Of a DNA stretch of 64,000 nucleotides, positions 28,403 to 37,197 are shown one piece after another; position 1 is the stretch's first letter, and each line of letters opens with the position of its first letter. The DNA lies in the NCBI RefSeq assembly GCF_003259155.1, contig NZ_QGMQ01000008.1, positions 1 through 64,000 on the forward strand. The letters are read 5' to 3'. Origin of the DNA: Marinimicrobium alkaliphilum. GTDB lineage: Bacteria > Pseudomonadota > Gammaproteobacteria > Pseudomonadales > Cellvibrionaceae. The notes under the pieces were generated by a model, which was not told the DNA's origin, did no database searches, and saw only the letters and a list, made by a program, of their open reading frames with translations. Both the position numbers and the translations under genes were made by a program.

Positions 28403-29194
28403 TCACTCCAGGGTCTTGATTTTTATGTTTCTGAACTCAATTCCCTGGCCTTCGCCTTGCAGGGCAATATAGCCTTCGGTCAGAAGCTTGCCGTCGACTT
28501 TGATCTCGGGGTCATAGCCGTTCACGACACCGCCCCCGATCTGAGGCTGGGTATACTCCAGGACGACTTCGCCATTTACTTTGTGAATGACCCGTGAACT
28601 GCCATAAACGATAAGTTCACCTTTAACCCATTCGTCCCAGGCATGGCCGCCATCGGAAGAATTGATACAGTGTCGGTCATCGATCTTTCCTTCATAGGCG
28701 ACATCGGTTCCGGGGGAGCACATGTTCCCCGTGGGCCTGGGGTTCCCGTCGCGGTTATCTGACAGGATTTGATACTCTACAGAGATTGGCCAATCCTGAT
28801 CTTTCAGTATGGTGTGGGGGTCTTGTGAGTGAAACATAACCCCACTGTTGAGGTAGGTGTAGCTCGGGGCGTCCTCGAGCCACTGATCCCTGAAGCGGTA
28901 TTCAAACTTCAGGTGGTAGGATGAAAAAGGCTCTTTGTAGAAAAGGTGCGCAAACCGGTCTCCAAACTCATCATAGTTGTCGTAGTTGACCTGAATGACG
29001 CCGTCGACTACCCGAAACGTATCGCCATAATTATCCCCGACTTCATGGCGGTGCAATTTTACAATCCAGTCATCCAGGTCTTTTCCGTTGAAGAGTGATT
29101 TCCACTCTCCATCTTTAGTGCTCCGCTCTGTGTCAGCACATGAGAATAGAAAGACAGAAATGAACAGCAGTACGATGTGGTGGGTGAATCTCAT
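28403..29194 (-). CDS. DUF1080 lipoprotein (3-keto-disaccharide hydrolase family)
   Basis: The 263-residue lipoprotein (signal MRFTHHIVLLFISVFLFSC) consists of one concanavalin-like beta domain of the DUF1080 family. It shows WKSLFNGKDLDDWIVK, the SGVMFHSQDP segment and the final EGQGIEFRNIKIKTL. Some members hydrolyse 3-keto-glycosides; others only bind sugars. It is downstream of the TonB receptor on the same strand, beyond a strong terminator, and belongs to the same sugar locus. The substrate is not known. Confidence 0.85.
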   Translation of the reverse strand: MRFTHHIVLLFISVFLFSCADTERSTKDGEWKSLFNGKDLDDWIVKLHRHEVGDNYGDTFRVVDGVIQVNYDNYDEFGDRFAHLFYKEPFSSYHLKFEYRFRDQWLEDAPSYTYLNSGVMFHSQDPHTILKDQDWPISVEYQILSDNRDGNPRPTGNMCSPGTDVAYEGKIDDRHCINSSDGGHAWDEWVKGELIVYGSSRVIHKVNGEVVLEYTQPQIGGGVVNGYDPEIKVDGKLLTEGYIALQGEGQGIEFRNIKIKTLE

Positions 29195-29280
29195 AATAAA
29201 CTCGCCTTGTCTTCGAGAGGTGGGGGCTTTGCGTTCTTCTGCATGTTGACCGACGGTAGGGTTTGACTGTAATCGCGGCC

Positions 29281-29309
29281 AAAAAAAAGCTGCCGGCGGG
29301 GCCGGCAGC
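29281..29309 (-). terminator. intrinsic terminator of the TonB receptor gene
   Basis: On the minus strand GCTGCCGGC pairs perfectly with GCCGGCAGC (29289-29297 and 29301-29309, three-base loop) and is followed by eight T. It lies 25 bases after the receptor stop codon. Confidence 0.92.
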
Positions 29310-29333
29310 AAAGCAGCATGGAGACAACTGACG

Positions 29334-32228
29334 TTAAAATGTGGCGCTGATGCCCACGGTGAATGTCCGGCCAATCTCCGTTTCAAAAAGAGGATCCTGG
29401 CGTTGACTGTCTATGTACAGGGTGTTTCTTTCGTTGGTCAGGTTCTGAGCTTCCACGATGAGCTTCAGTGAGTCGGTCATATGATAGGACGCCGAGGCAT
29501 CCACAAAGAACGTGGACTTGTTGCCCAGTACATCACTGTCGTTGCCGCCGGAGGGAACAGAGCGGAGATAGCCCGAGCGGTAACTGCCGGTTGTACGAAC
29601 ACTGAATGCACTGTTCTCATAGTACAGGGTTGTACTCGCGGAATTTTTTGACAAACCAATCAGGTCGTTTGTGGTGGTGAGGGTGGGAACCCCTTCTTCG
29701 CTCTGGAGGACATAGTCAATTTTGGAGGTGACGTGCGTGTAATTGGCCAGTACCCCGAAGTCCCGCCACATGTCGGGCAGAAAGGTCAGAGGCAGCTGCA
29801 GGTTCAGCTCGACACCGTTGAGACGGCCACCGTCGGTGTTGGTGGAGCGATTGACGGTAAACAGGTCGTCCGGGGACGCTGTGCTTCCCTCCAGTAAGGT
29901 CTCGGGCAGGCCCAGTTCAGAGTAGGGCACCAGGCTGGAAATGGACTGGATATAGGTGCTGATGTCCTTCTCAAAGTACGCGACGGATGCCAGCGCGCCT
30001 TCATCAAAGTACCATTCCAGTGCGGCGTCGTAAGTGTTGGCGCGAATGGGTTCCAGGAACGGGTTGCCAACCGAGGCGGTGTGGGTAACCGCGTTCATGG
30101 AGCCACTGGGCACCAGCAGCCCCAGTTCAGGCCTGGACATCACCTCGGCGACCGAAAACCGCGCCAGCAGCGAGGACGTCAAGTCGACGACGACGTTAGC
30201 CGACGGTAACAAGTCGTCATAAGTGCGACTGGCATCCGCGCGTTGGGCGACGGTCGAGTAGGGCGAGTCCTCCGGTGCGGCGGTGGGGACGAAGCCTACA
30301 CTGTGCTGCCGGGTATCCACATAGCGAACGCCCAGGTCCCCGCGTACCGGAAAGCGCAGGTCGTCAAATGTAAACTCGACCATGGCATAAGCGCTGCTGA
30401 TTTTTTCATTCACTGCCGGCGATTGGGCGCCGCACTCTGCACCACACAGGGTGAAGTCATCATAGCCTACCGCTTGCTTCCAGCGTTCATGGTCGACACC
30501 CAGGTAATCCCCCATGGTGCCATCACCCAGGACATTTCGTACGCCTTGTACGGTGCGCGTAAAGTCACTGATGCTGGTACCTTCGGGAAGCTCAGGCGTA
30601 CCCCGGAATTCATCGGCGATCGCCAGGGAGTGAGTGCTGTAGTCGCTCTCGCGTTCCTGCAGCCCGAACTTGAAGGTAAACTCATGGGAAAAGTCCCACA
30701 CCAGGTCCACTTCTGCGGTGGTGTTGACGGTAGTGCGAGTCAGGTTGCGGGTATTGTAGTTGCCCATTTCCGGCCCGCCGTCCTGGCGCGGCTCGTGGTT
30801 GAAGTGTGTCGGGTCGTTGACATCGATGCCGTAGCTCATGGCCGGAATGTTACCGCCCCCCCGGAAATCGATGACGTAGTTACTGGTGTTCGGTGAATCC
30901 AGGTTGACGGTTAACCGTTCCGGGTTGGCAAATTCCGACTCCGAGCGGCCCAGAAAGGCGTTGACCTCCCAGTCATCGTTGAACCTGTGGGAGATGCTGA
31001 GATTGGTTTGCTGAAACGTTGAGGTGAACCGATCGACAAGGCTTTCCGAGCGCAGATTGACACCGTCGAACACCCCGTAAATCAACGAGCCGTTGTCATC
31101 GACTTCGAGCTCCCGCACCGACACCATCGGTTGGCCGTGGACGTTGATGTTGCGTGCGAATGACAGGGCGTTGATGTAGTTGTCCCGGCGCACAACGTCG
31201 TACCGGGAGTAGAGGTTGTCCAGGGCGACATTGGTGTGTTCAGTGGGCTGCCACTCGAATGTCAGGGTGCCGCCGGTACGTTCGGCGTTCTGCTCCGAGT
31301 TCAGGTAACGGGGGATGCGGGGGAAGAATACGCCACCGCCGGGGTTCCCCGACACACCGGTACGCGATTGAATCAGCTCGTAGGCTTCTGTGCTGCCGGT
31401 ACGGGGGTTGCCGGTGCTGCAGTTCACCGCATTGGTGCCCCTGTCCAGATTGGTTTCCGGGTTTTGCGGCGTATACCCAAGGGGTGAACAGAAACCGCCA
31501 TTGACGTAGGCGGGCAGAATGTTAACCGCCGAGTAGCCGACTTCGCGGATATTGCGTTCTGAATGGGCCACCGAAGCCAGAACGCCGAAAGTATCGTCAG
31601 CGAACTTTTTGGCAATCAGACCGGAAAATCGCGGATCGACCGAATCACCTACTTCGTTGTAGACCCCGCGCAGGGTGCCGGTCAGGGTGAGATCGCCTTC
31701 GGTGGACAGGGGTCTGGGTGCTCTCAGGTCGACGGTGGCGCCCAGCGATCCCTCCTCGACATTGGCGCTTGGGGTTTTACGCACCGTCAGTTCCGAGAAA
31801 ATCTCGGTGGGAAACACGTTGAAGTCAAAGCTGCGCCCGGCGTTGCCGGCGCCGTAGATATCGGAAGAGCCGGTCTGTGAGGTGCCCTCCATACCGTTGA
31901 TCCTGACGCGGGTGAACTCCGGGCCCAGACCCCGTACGGAAATGTTTTTGCCCTCACCGCCATCACCGCGGGCGAGTGCAACCCCGGGGATGCGCTGCAT
32001 GGATTCGGCCAGGTTTGAATCGGGGAATTTACCGATGTCTTCGGAGACGATGCTGTCTACGGCGGCGGTACTCTCGCGCTTCTGGTTAAGGGCGGTGTTC
32101 AGGGACGCCCTGAAGCCGGTGACTTGAATTTCATCAACCTGGGTCGGCTGAGCGTGAGCGGCGCTGGTGATCGCCAAGGTGGCGATGAGCGCCGACAGCG
32201 GTTTATGGTGGAATGCTGAGCGTCTCAT
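29334..32228 (-). CDS. TonB-dependent receptor, probably for xylan-derived oligosaccharides
   Basis: The 964-residue outer-membrane receptor has a signal peptide (about 1-26), a TonB box-like DEIQVTGF near 32-39 and a plug domain (about 45-170, with AESMQRIPGVALARG and NISVRGLGPEFTRVRING). A 22-strand barrel follows, ending in a C-terminal Phe (TFTVGISATF). This subclass, common in Cellvibrionaceae and Xanthomonadaceae, imports oligosaccharides. Divergence from the GH115 gene suggests glucuronoxylan fragments as substrate, which is inference. Confidence 0.92.
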   Translation of the reverse strand: MRRSAFHHKPLSALIATLAITSAAHAQPTQVDEIQVTGFRASLNTALNQKRESTAAVDSIVSEDIGKFPDSNLAESMQRIPGVALARGDGGEGKNISVRGLGPEFTRVRINGMEGTSQTGSSDIYGAGNAGRSFDFNVFPTEIFSELTVRKTPSANVEEGSLGATVDLRAPRPLSTEGDLTLTGTLRGVYNEVGDSVDPRFSGLIAKKFADDTFGVLASVAHSERNIREVGYSAVNILPAYVNGGFCSPLGYTPQNPETNLDRGTNAVNCSTGNPRTGSTEAYELIQSRTGVSGNPGGGVFFPRIPRYLNSEQNAERTGGTLTFEWQPTEHTNVALDNLYSRYDVVRRDNYINALSFARNINVHGQPMVSVRELEVDDNGSLIYGVFDGVNLRSESLVDRFTSTFQQTNLSISHRFNDDWEVNAFLGRSESEFANPERLTVNLDSPNTSNYVIDFRGGGNIPAMSYGIDVNDPTHFNHEPRQDGGPEMGNYNTRNLTRTTVNTTAEVDLVWDFSHEFTFKFGLQERESDYSTHSLAIADEFRGTPELPEGTSISDFTRTVQGVRNVLGDGTMGDYLGVDHERWKQAVGYDDFTLCGAECGAQSPAVNEKISSAYAMVEFTFDDLRFPVRGDLGVRYVDTRQHSVGFVPTAAPEDSPYSTVAQRADASRTYDDLLPSANVVVDLTSSLLARFSVAEVMSRPELGLLVPSGSMNAVTHTASVGNPFLEPIRANTYDAALEWYFDEGALASVAYFEKDISTYIQSISSLVPYSELGLPETLLEGSTASPDDLFTVNRSTNTDGGRLNGVELNLQLPLTFLPDMWRDFGVLANYTHVTSKIDYVLQSEEGVPTLTTTNDLIGLSKNSASTTLYYENSAFSVRTTGSYRSGYLRSVPSGGNDSDVLGNKSTFFVDASASYHMTDSLKLIVEAQNLTNERNTLYIDSQRQDPLFETEIGRTFTVGISATF

Positions 32229-32293
32229 AATGTACCCCGTTATTAGAATTCGGTTGCATTAAAGGTTCAGGGGGCGGGTCGGCCCGACGGACA

Positions 32294-32322
32294 ATGTAAG
32301 ACGGACTAAACTTCATTGTCAA
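32294..32322 (-). promoter_or_regulatory. sigma-70-type promoter of the TonB receptor
   Basis: On the minus strand TTGACA (32317-32322) is followed after exactly 17 bases by TTACAT (32294-32299). It is 66 bases upstream of the receptor ATG and in AT-rich DNA. Confidence 0.55.
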
Positions 32323-32488
32323 TCATTATAAATCATATATCGTCTGTATCATTCATAGGTATGCCTAATTATGACGGGTTTGCAGTGGATTTAGGCGTCA
32401 GGCGTTGATTTTTGAAAACAGATGATTGATTATGATTGAAAATTGGCCTTGCCACCAGTCCGGCGTATCATCAAAGGGTATCCATCAT

Positions 32489-35050
32489 ATGATCCTACGC
32501 ATCCTGCTCCTATGCCTTCTGCTTCCGTTGACCGCGCAGGCAGCTGAGATCCAGCCTCTCCCTGAAAATACCAGCGCACAGGCGCGGTCGGCCGCCTTTG
32601 CCTTGGTTGCCCGCGATCGTGCCGCACCTCTGGTGGTGGCGGATGATGCGCCCAAGGTTATCCAGATTGCCGTTCGCGATTTCGCTGAGGATGTCGAGCG
32701 CGTGACGGGGGTTCGCCCGGCAATTCGCAACCGGGCACCCGAGAACGCCCCGTATGTTCAGGTGGGCATAGACCCCGGTATGGAAGGGCACTGGGAGGCA
32801 TTCCGGCTTTCCGCCAACCCGCAGGTCGTGTCTGTGGCGGGGGCCGACCCGCGCGGTGTGGTCTACGGCATTTATGAGCTGTCGCGCCGCATCGGCGTCT
32901 CGCCCTGGTATTGGTGGGCCGACGTGCCTGTGGTGCGGCGGGAGCAACTCTATCTGACCACCGCCCGGGAACCGGTCGATGCACCGGCTGTGCGCTACCG
33001 CGGGATCTTTATCAATGATGAATGCTGGGGCTTGGGCGCCTGGGCCGATAAAACCTTCGACCCGGAGGTCGGAACCCTGGGGCCGAAAGTGTATGAGCGG
33101 GTTTTCGAACTGCTGCTGCGACTGCGCGCCAACGCCATCTGGCCCGGTATGCACCCCTGCACAACACCTTTCCATCAGGTGGAAGGCAACAGCGACCTGG
33201 TGGACGATTACGCCATCGTGGTCGGCTCAAGTCACGCCGAACCCATGCTGCGCAACAACGTGGGGGAATGGACCGATCCCGGCGATCAATACAACTACCT
33301 GACGCATCGCGCCAAGGTTGTGAACTACTGGGAGGCGCGAGTAAAGGAGCGTCGCTCCGGGGAAAGCCTGTGGACCCTGGGTATGCGCGGGATCCATGAC
33401 AGCGGTATTGTGGGTCCCCAGTCACAAGAGGAGCGCATCGGTGTTCTGGAAGACATCTTCGAAACCCAGCGCCAGCTGTTGGCGAAACACATCGGGGAGG
33501 GCGACCCCACCAAAGCGGCGCAAATCTTTGTGCCCTATAAAGAAGTGCTGGAGGACTACAACGCCGGCCTGGAGGTGCCAGAGGATGCGATTATCGTCTG
33601 GCCGGACGACAACTTCGGCTATATGCGTCGTTACGCCACGCCGGAGGAGCGCGAGCGGCCCGGTGGCTTGGGCGTCTACTATCACGTTTCTTATCTGGGC
33701 TCGCCTTTGTCCTGGCTCTGGTTCGACTCCCAGCCCGTCTCCCTCATCTGGTCGGAAATGACCCGGGCCTACGAGCAGGGCGCGGGTTCCTTCTGGATCA
33801 ATAATGTGGGTGACATCAAGGCCAACGAACAGACCACGGAATTCTTTCTCGACCTTGCCTGGAACGCAGACCGGACGACCCCGGAAGCACCCATGGCGTT
33901 TCTGCATACGATGGCCGCGCGCGATTTTGGCTCCGAGCACGCCGACGCCATTGCCGCGATCTGGAAGCGTCATCAGCACCTGGCTTTCGCGCGCAAGCCG
34001 GAACACTTGCAGTGGCACTTGTCGATGCAGCCCTACCGGCCCACCGAACTGAATGAAGCGGAAATTCACCGCCGCCTGGAGAACTACCGGGATTTGGTTG
34101 CCGATATGGCTCTGGTCGCGGAAAAGATACCGGAAGCTGCGCAGGATGCCTTCTACCAGCTGGTTGAATACCCCGTCCGGGCGGCGGCGGCCGCAAACGA
34201 ACGCTACTTTCTGGTGGAGTTGGCGCGCTTAGAATACGCACGTGGTGAAGATGAAGCCAAAGCCACTTATGCCCGGTCCGAGCAGGCGGAGCAACGTATC
34301 CAGGCGTTGACGCGGCATTACAACGACACTGTCGCGGGTGGTAAATGGCGGCACATTATGACCGCCCGCGGATTAGACCCCGATATGTGGCTGCGCTTTC
34401 AGCCGGAACCCATCCCGCCTCTGGGGGAGCACAATGAGCGGGTGCTCGAAAAGCTCAAATCAGAGTCAGCAACCAGGTCCGGCAGGGGCGAAGTGCCGGC
34501 CGATGCCCGGCCGGGTGATTTCTATGAAGTCGGTGGGGTGGTTTCTATCAATGCCGGGCACTTTACCGGTCGCGAGGAGCACGCCGACGGCGGCTGGCGT
34601 TCAATCGAAGGCCTGGGCCGCACCGGTTCGGCGGTGACTGTACTGCCGTCCACGTTGGATATCGACCCGGATGCCGCGCCACGACTGAGCTATCGTTTCC
34701 ATGTGGCGAACGGCGGCAAGGCTCGGATCCATGTCCGCCTGCTGCCGACCCATCCGATCGTGCCTGGCAAGGGTTTACGTTTGGCCGTGGCATTGGATGA
34801 TGGCGAGCCGCTTCCGGTTGCCGTGACAGAGGGCTTTGATACCACCAGTGATGCGTGGCGGGAGCGGGTACTCGCCAACGCGACCGAGGTCACCCTGGCG
34901 CTGCCCGAAGCGTTATCACCTGGCTGGCATACACTGCACCTGGTGGCAGTGGATGCCGGCGTCGTGGTGGACAAGATGGTGATTGACCTTGGAGGGCTTC
35001 AGCCGTCCTATGATGGCCCACTGGAGACCCGGGTAGAGGCACGGCCGTAA
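32489..35050 (+). CDS. GH115 xylan alpha-glucuronidase
   Basis: The 853-residue secreted enzyme has a signal peptide (MILRILLLCLLLPLTAQA) and the GH115 layout: an N-terminal alpha/beta domain with GVDPRGVVYGIYELSRR-like sequence (about 120-150) and the core with YRGIFINDECWGLGAW near 180. Further core segments are NAIWPGMHPCTTPFHQV, TLGMRGIHDSGIVGP, VWPDDNFGYMRRY and FWINNVGDIKANEQTTEFF. A C-terminal beta domain (about 680-853) follows. GH115 enzymes remove (4-O-methyl)-glucuronic acid from internal and terminal xylose of glucuronoxylan. The ATG at 32489 gives the signal peptide and has AAAGGG upstream. It is divergent from the TonB receptor. Confidence 0.93.
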   Translation: MILRILLLCLLLPLTAQAAEIQPLPENTSAQARSAAFALVARDRAAPLVVADDAPKVIQIAVRDFAEDVERVTGVRPAIRNRAPENAPYVQVGIDPGMEGHWEAFRLSANPQVVSVAGADPRGVVYGIYELSRRIGVSPWYWWADVPVVRREQLYLTTAREPVDAPAVRYRGIFINDECWGLGAWADKTFDPEVGTLGPKVYERVFELLLRLRANAIWPGMHPCTTPFHQVEGNSDLVDDYAIVVGSSHAEPMLRNNVGEWTDPGDQYNYLTHRAKVVNYWEARVKERRSGESLWTLGMRGIHDSGIVGPQSQEERIGVLEDIFETQRQLLAKHIGEGDPTKAAQIFVPYKEVLEDYNAGLEVPEDAIIVWPDDNFGYMRRYATPEERERPGGLGVYYHVSYLGSPLSWLWFDSQPVSLIWSEMTRAYEQGAGSFWINNVGDIKANEQTTEFFLDLAWNADRTTPEAPMAFLHTMAARDFGSEHADAIAAIWKRHQHLAFARKPEHLQWHLSMQPYRPTELNEAEIHRRLENYRDLVADMALVAEKIPEAAQDAFYQLVEYPVRAAAAANERYFLVELARLEYARGEDEAKATYARSEQAEQRIQALTRHYNDTVAGGKWRHIMTARGLDPDMWLRFQPEPIPPLGEHNERVLEKLKSESATRSGRGEVPADARPGDFYEVGGVVSINAGHFTGREEHADGGWRSIEGLGRTGSAVTVLPSTLDIDPDAAPRLSYRFHVANGGKARIHVRLLPTHPIVPGKGLRLAVALDDGEPLPVAVTEGFDTTSDAWRERVLANATEVTLALPEALSPGWHTLHLVAVDAGVVVDKMVIDLGGLQPSYDGPLETRVEARP

Positions 35051-35081
35051 AAGCGGGAGGGGCACGGCAAAAACATTATAT

Positions 35082-35117
35082 AGTCAAATTGACTAATATT
35101 TGCCAAGTCGCTAAAGT
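35082..35117 (+). promoter_or_regulatory. promoter with overlapping dyad ahead of the EIIC gene
   Basis: TTGACT (35089-35094), a 17-base spacer and TAAAGT (35112-35117) form a sigma-70-like promoter. The -35 is the right half of the dyad AGTCAAATTGACT (35082-35094). A repressor bound there would block RNA polymerase. Confidence 0.5.
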
Positions 35118-35149
35118 GCCCGCTTCTTCTGCTTATCAGGATTCCCTCC

Positions 35150-36577
35150 GTGGATGCCATCGAACAGTTGCTCAATGCCTTTTTCAGCTTTAAAGCCTAT
35201 GTGATGTTGCCGGCGATCATCTTTGTGATCGCCTTGGCGGTGCGGCTGCCGTTCAAGAAGGCGGTGTTGAGCACGGTTGAGCTGGCGGTGGGCTTTGCCG
35301 GGGTGTTTATCGCCTTCGATTTCTTTGTCGCCAATATCAAACCGGCGGTGGAGCAACTGATGTTGGTTCGGGGGCTCGAATACAATGTCCTCGATGTGGG
35401 CTGGCCGCCGCTCGCGGCCATTACCTGGTCATCGCCTTTGGCGGCTTTGTCGATACCGCTGATTCTGTCTTTGAATATTTTCATGTTGGCCGTGGGCTGG
35501 ACCCGCACGGTCTACATTGATCTGTGGAACTATTGGCATTTTGCGCTGATTGGCGCGTTGGTGATGGCGACCAGTGGCAGCCTGTTGTTGGGGTTGTCCG
35601 CCACTATGCTGTTGGCCGTTTATTGCTTCAAAATGACCGAGTGGACCGCGCCGGACGTGGAGCGTGAGCTTGGTCTTAAAGGCGTGTCGGCGTCGCCGGT
35701 ATCGGTCAACGGCATTGTGCCTTATACCGTGTGCATGAATTGGCTGTTCGACCGCATTCCGGGTTTCAATCGCTTATCTTACAATCCAGAAAAAGCTGCG
35801 CTGACTCACGACACCCCTGGTGCGAGCGTCGACGATGAGGGCGCTGACGAATCCGAACCATCCTCTGGCCAATCAATGACCTGGCTTTCTTTTTTCAGTG
35901 AGCCCATGGTCATCGGTATACTGATTGGCCTGATGCTGGCATTGGCGGCCGGGTATGACTTGAAGGCGACGCTGGAGTTGGCGGTACACATTGCCGCGGT
36001 GATGTTCCTGTTGCCCAAGAGTGCCGGTTTGATCGGCGAGGCCATGATGCCCATTACCCATGCCTTGCGCGCGCAGGTTGAACGCCGCTTTCCCAGCCGA
36101 AAAAACCTTGTGGTGGCGCTCGATACCGGCTTTCTGATGAGTCACAAGTCGGTCATCGTCACAGGGTTGATTCTTATGGTGATCGCCGTCGGCATTGCGC
36201 TGATTTTGCCAGGTAACCGGGTACTGCCCTTGGGTGATCTGCCCAACCTGATTTCGGTCATGTCGATCTCGGTTCTGATGTTTCGCGGCAACGTATTGCG
36301 GGCCGTGCTCGCAGGTATACCAGTAGTGATCACCTTTCTGCTGATCGCCACTCACCTGGCCCCTTTGTATACAGACCTGGCCAATCAGACCAGCGGCTTT
36401 GATGCCGCCGGCCTGGGCACCATTACCGCCTTTACCGATGGCGGTCATCAGGTGCGTTACCTGCTGTTTCAACTGTACCAGGGTAACCTCTGGGCAATCG
36501 GTGGGGTAGTGGCGTTACTGCTTATGATGTTTGCCACCTGGAAGCGTTGGAAACGCTTATCGAGCGCGTCTACTTGA
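35150..36577 (+). CDS. galactitol-type PTS EIIC-like permease without partners
   Basis: The 475-residue membrane protein has about ten hydrophobic segments and the features of the EIIC-Gat family: MLVRGLEYNVLDVGWPPLAAI, LNYWHF-like WNYWHFALIGALV, AVYCFKMTEWTAPDVERE and LIGEAMMPI. In a standard PTS the EIIA and EIIB parts phosphorylate the sugar; no such genes are adjacent. It may act as a plain transporter for a sugar or sugar acid released by the GH115 enzyme. The start is GTG at 35150. Its end overlaps the convergent DUF1415 gene by eight bases. Confidence 0.85.
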   Translation: MDAIEQLLNAFFSFKAYVMLPAIIFVIALAVRLPFKKAVLSTVELAVGFAGVFIAFDFFVANIKPAVEQLMLVRGLEYNVLDVGWPPLAAITWSSPLAALSIPLILSLNIFMLAVGWTRTVYIDLWNYWHFALIGALVMATSGSLLLGLSATMLLAVYCFKMTEWTAPDVERELGLKGVSASPVSVNGIVPYTVCMNWLFDRIPGFNRLSYNPEKAALTHDTPGASVDDEGADESEPSSGQSMTWLSFFSEPMVIGILIGLMLALAAGYDLKATLELAVHIAAVMFLLPKSAGLIGEAMMPITHALRAQVERRFPSRKNLVVALDTGFLMSHKSVIVTGLILMVIAVGIALILPGNRVLPLGDLPNLISVMSISVLMFRGNVLRAVLAGIPVVITFLLIATHLAPLYTDLANQTSGFDAAGLGTITAFTDGGHQVRYLLFQLYQGNLWAIGGVVALLLMMFATWKRWKRLSSAST

Positions 36578-37121
36578 CGAAGCAGGTCGCCAACAACGCT
36601 TTCAATTTATCGACGCCCATCTCGTTCATCAAAGCGATATTGCGCTCGGGAATCAAACCGGTGTCCGGGTAGTGGTTGATTGCCTGCTCAAGGCTTGCCT
36701 CACGCAATAAGTGCAGCACAGGGTAGGGTGCACGGTTGGTATAATTTTCGGGATCTTCGGGCGCCGTGCCACCGAATTGATAATCCGGATGAAAGGATGC
36801 CACCTGAAAGATGCCGTCATAGCCCAGATGTTCCAACAAGATGTCGACTTCATCCAGAAAATTATTGTAGTCATAAAAGTCGGTCAGCACCTGAGGGTGA
36901 ATCAGCAGGGTCGTTTCGATGCTCGTATCGCTGTCCAGGCGCTGCAACTCACGTTGCAGATCTTCCAGCAATGTCGCGCGGTCGAGTGCTTCGGATACCG
37001 AAAAACGCACGCGGCCGTTTACCAGCTCCCGCTTGGCGAAGGGGCAGAGGTTCAGGTCAATGACAACTCGCTCTACCCAGTGGCGAGTACTTTCAATAAT
37101 CACGTCGTTCTTGTCAGGCAT
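36570..37121 (-). CDS. DUF1415 family protein
   Basis: The 183-residue cytosolic protein has the DUF1415 signature: HWVERVVIDLNLCPFAKREL near the N-terminus, ETTLLIHPQVLTDFYDYN, FQVASFHPDYQF and NRAPYPVLHLLREASL. The family is widespread in Proteobacteria and uncharacterised; the conserved Cys, His and Asp suggest metal or redox chemistry, which is speculation. The ATG at 37121 was chosen because family members begin a few residues before the HWVE segment. Confidence 0.88.
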   Translation of the reverse strand: MPDKNDVIIESTRHWVERVVIDLNLCPFAKRELVNGRVRFSVSEALDRATLLEDLQRELQRLDSDTSIETTLLIHPQVLTDFYDYNNFLDEVDILLEHLGYDGIFQVASFHPDYQFGGTAPEDPENYTNRAPYPVLHLLREASLEQAINHYPDTGLIPERNIALMNEMGVDKLKALLATCFVK

Positions 37122-37197
37122 GTTGTTCCACGTTAAATGACTATGTCGTATAAACGCGGCCCGCCACAGGTTCCGAGGCGAGCCGTTGGCTGCGGCG

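Noticed and set aside
30243-30896. 217-codon frame antisense to the TonB receptor
   Set aside because: No ribosome-binding site or recognisable protein features; the receptor frame is continuous.
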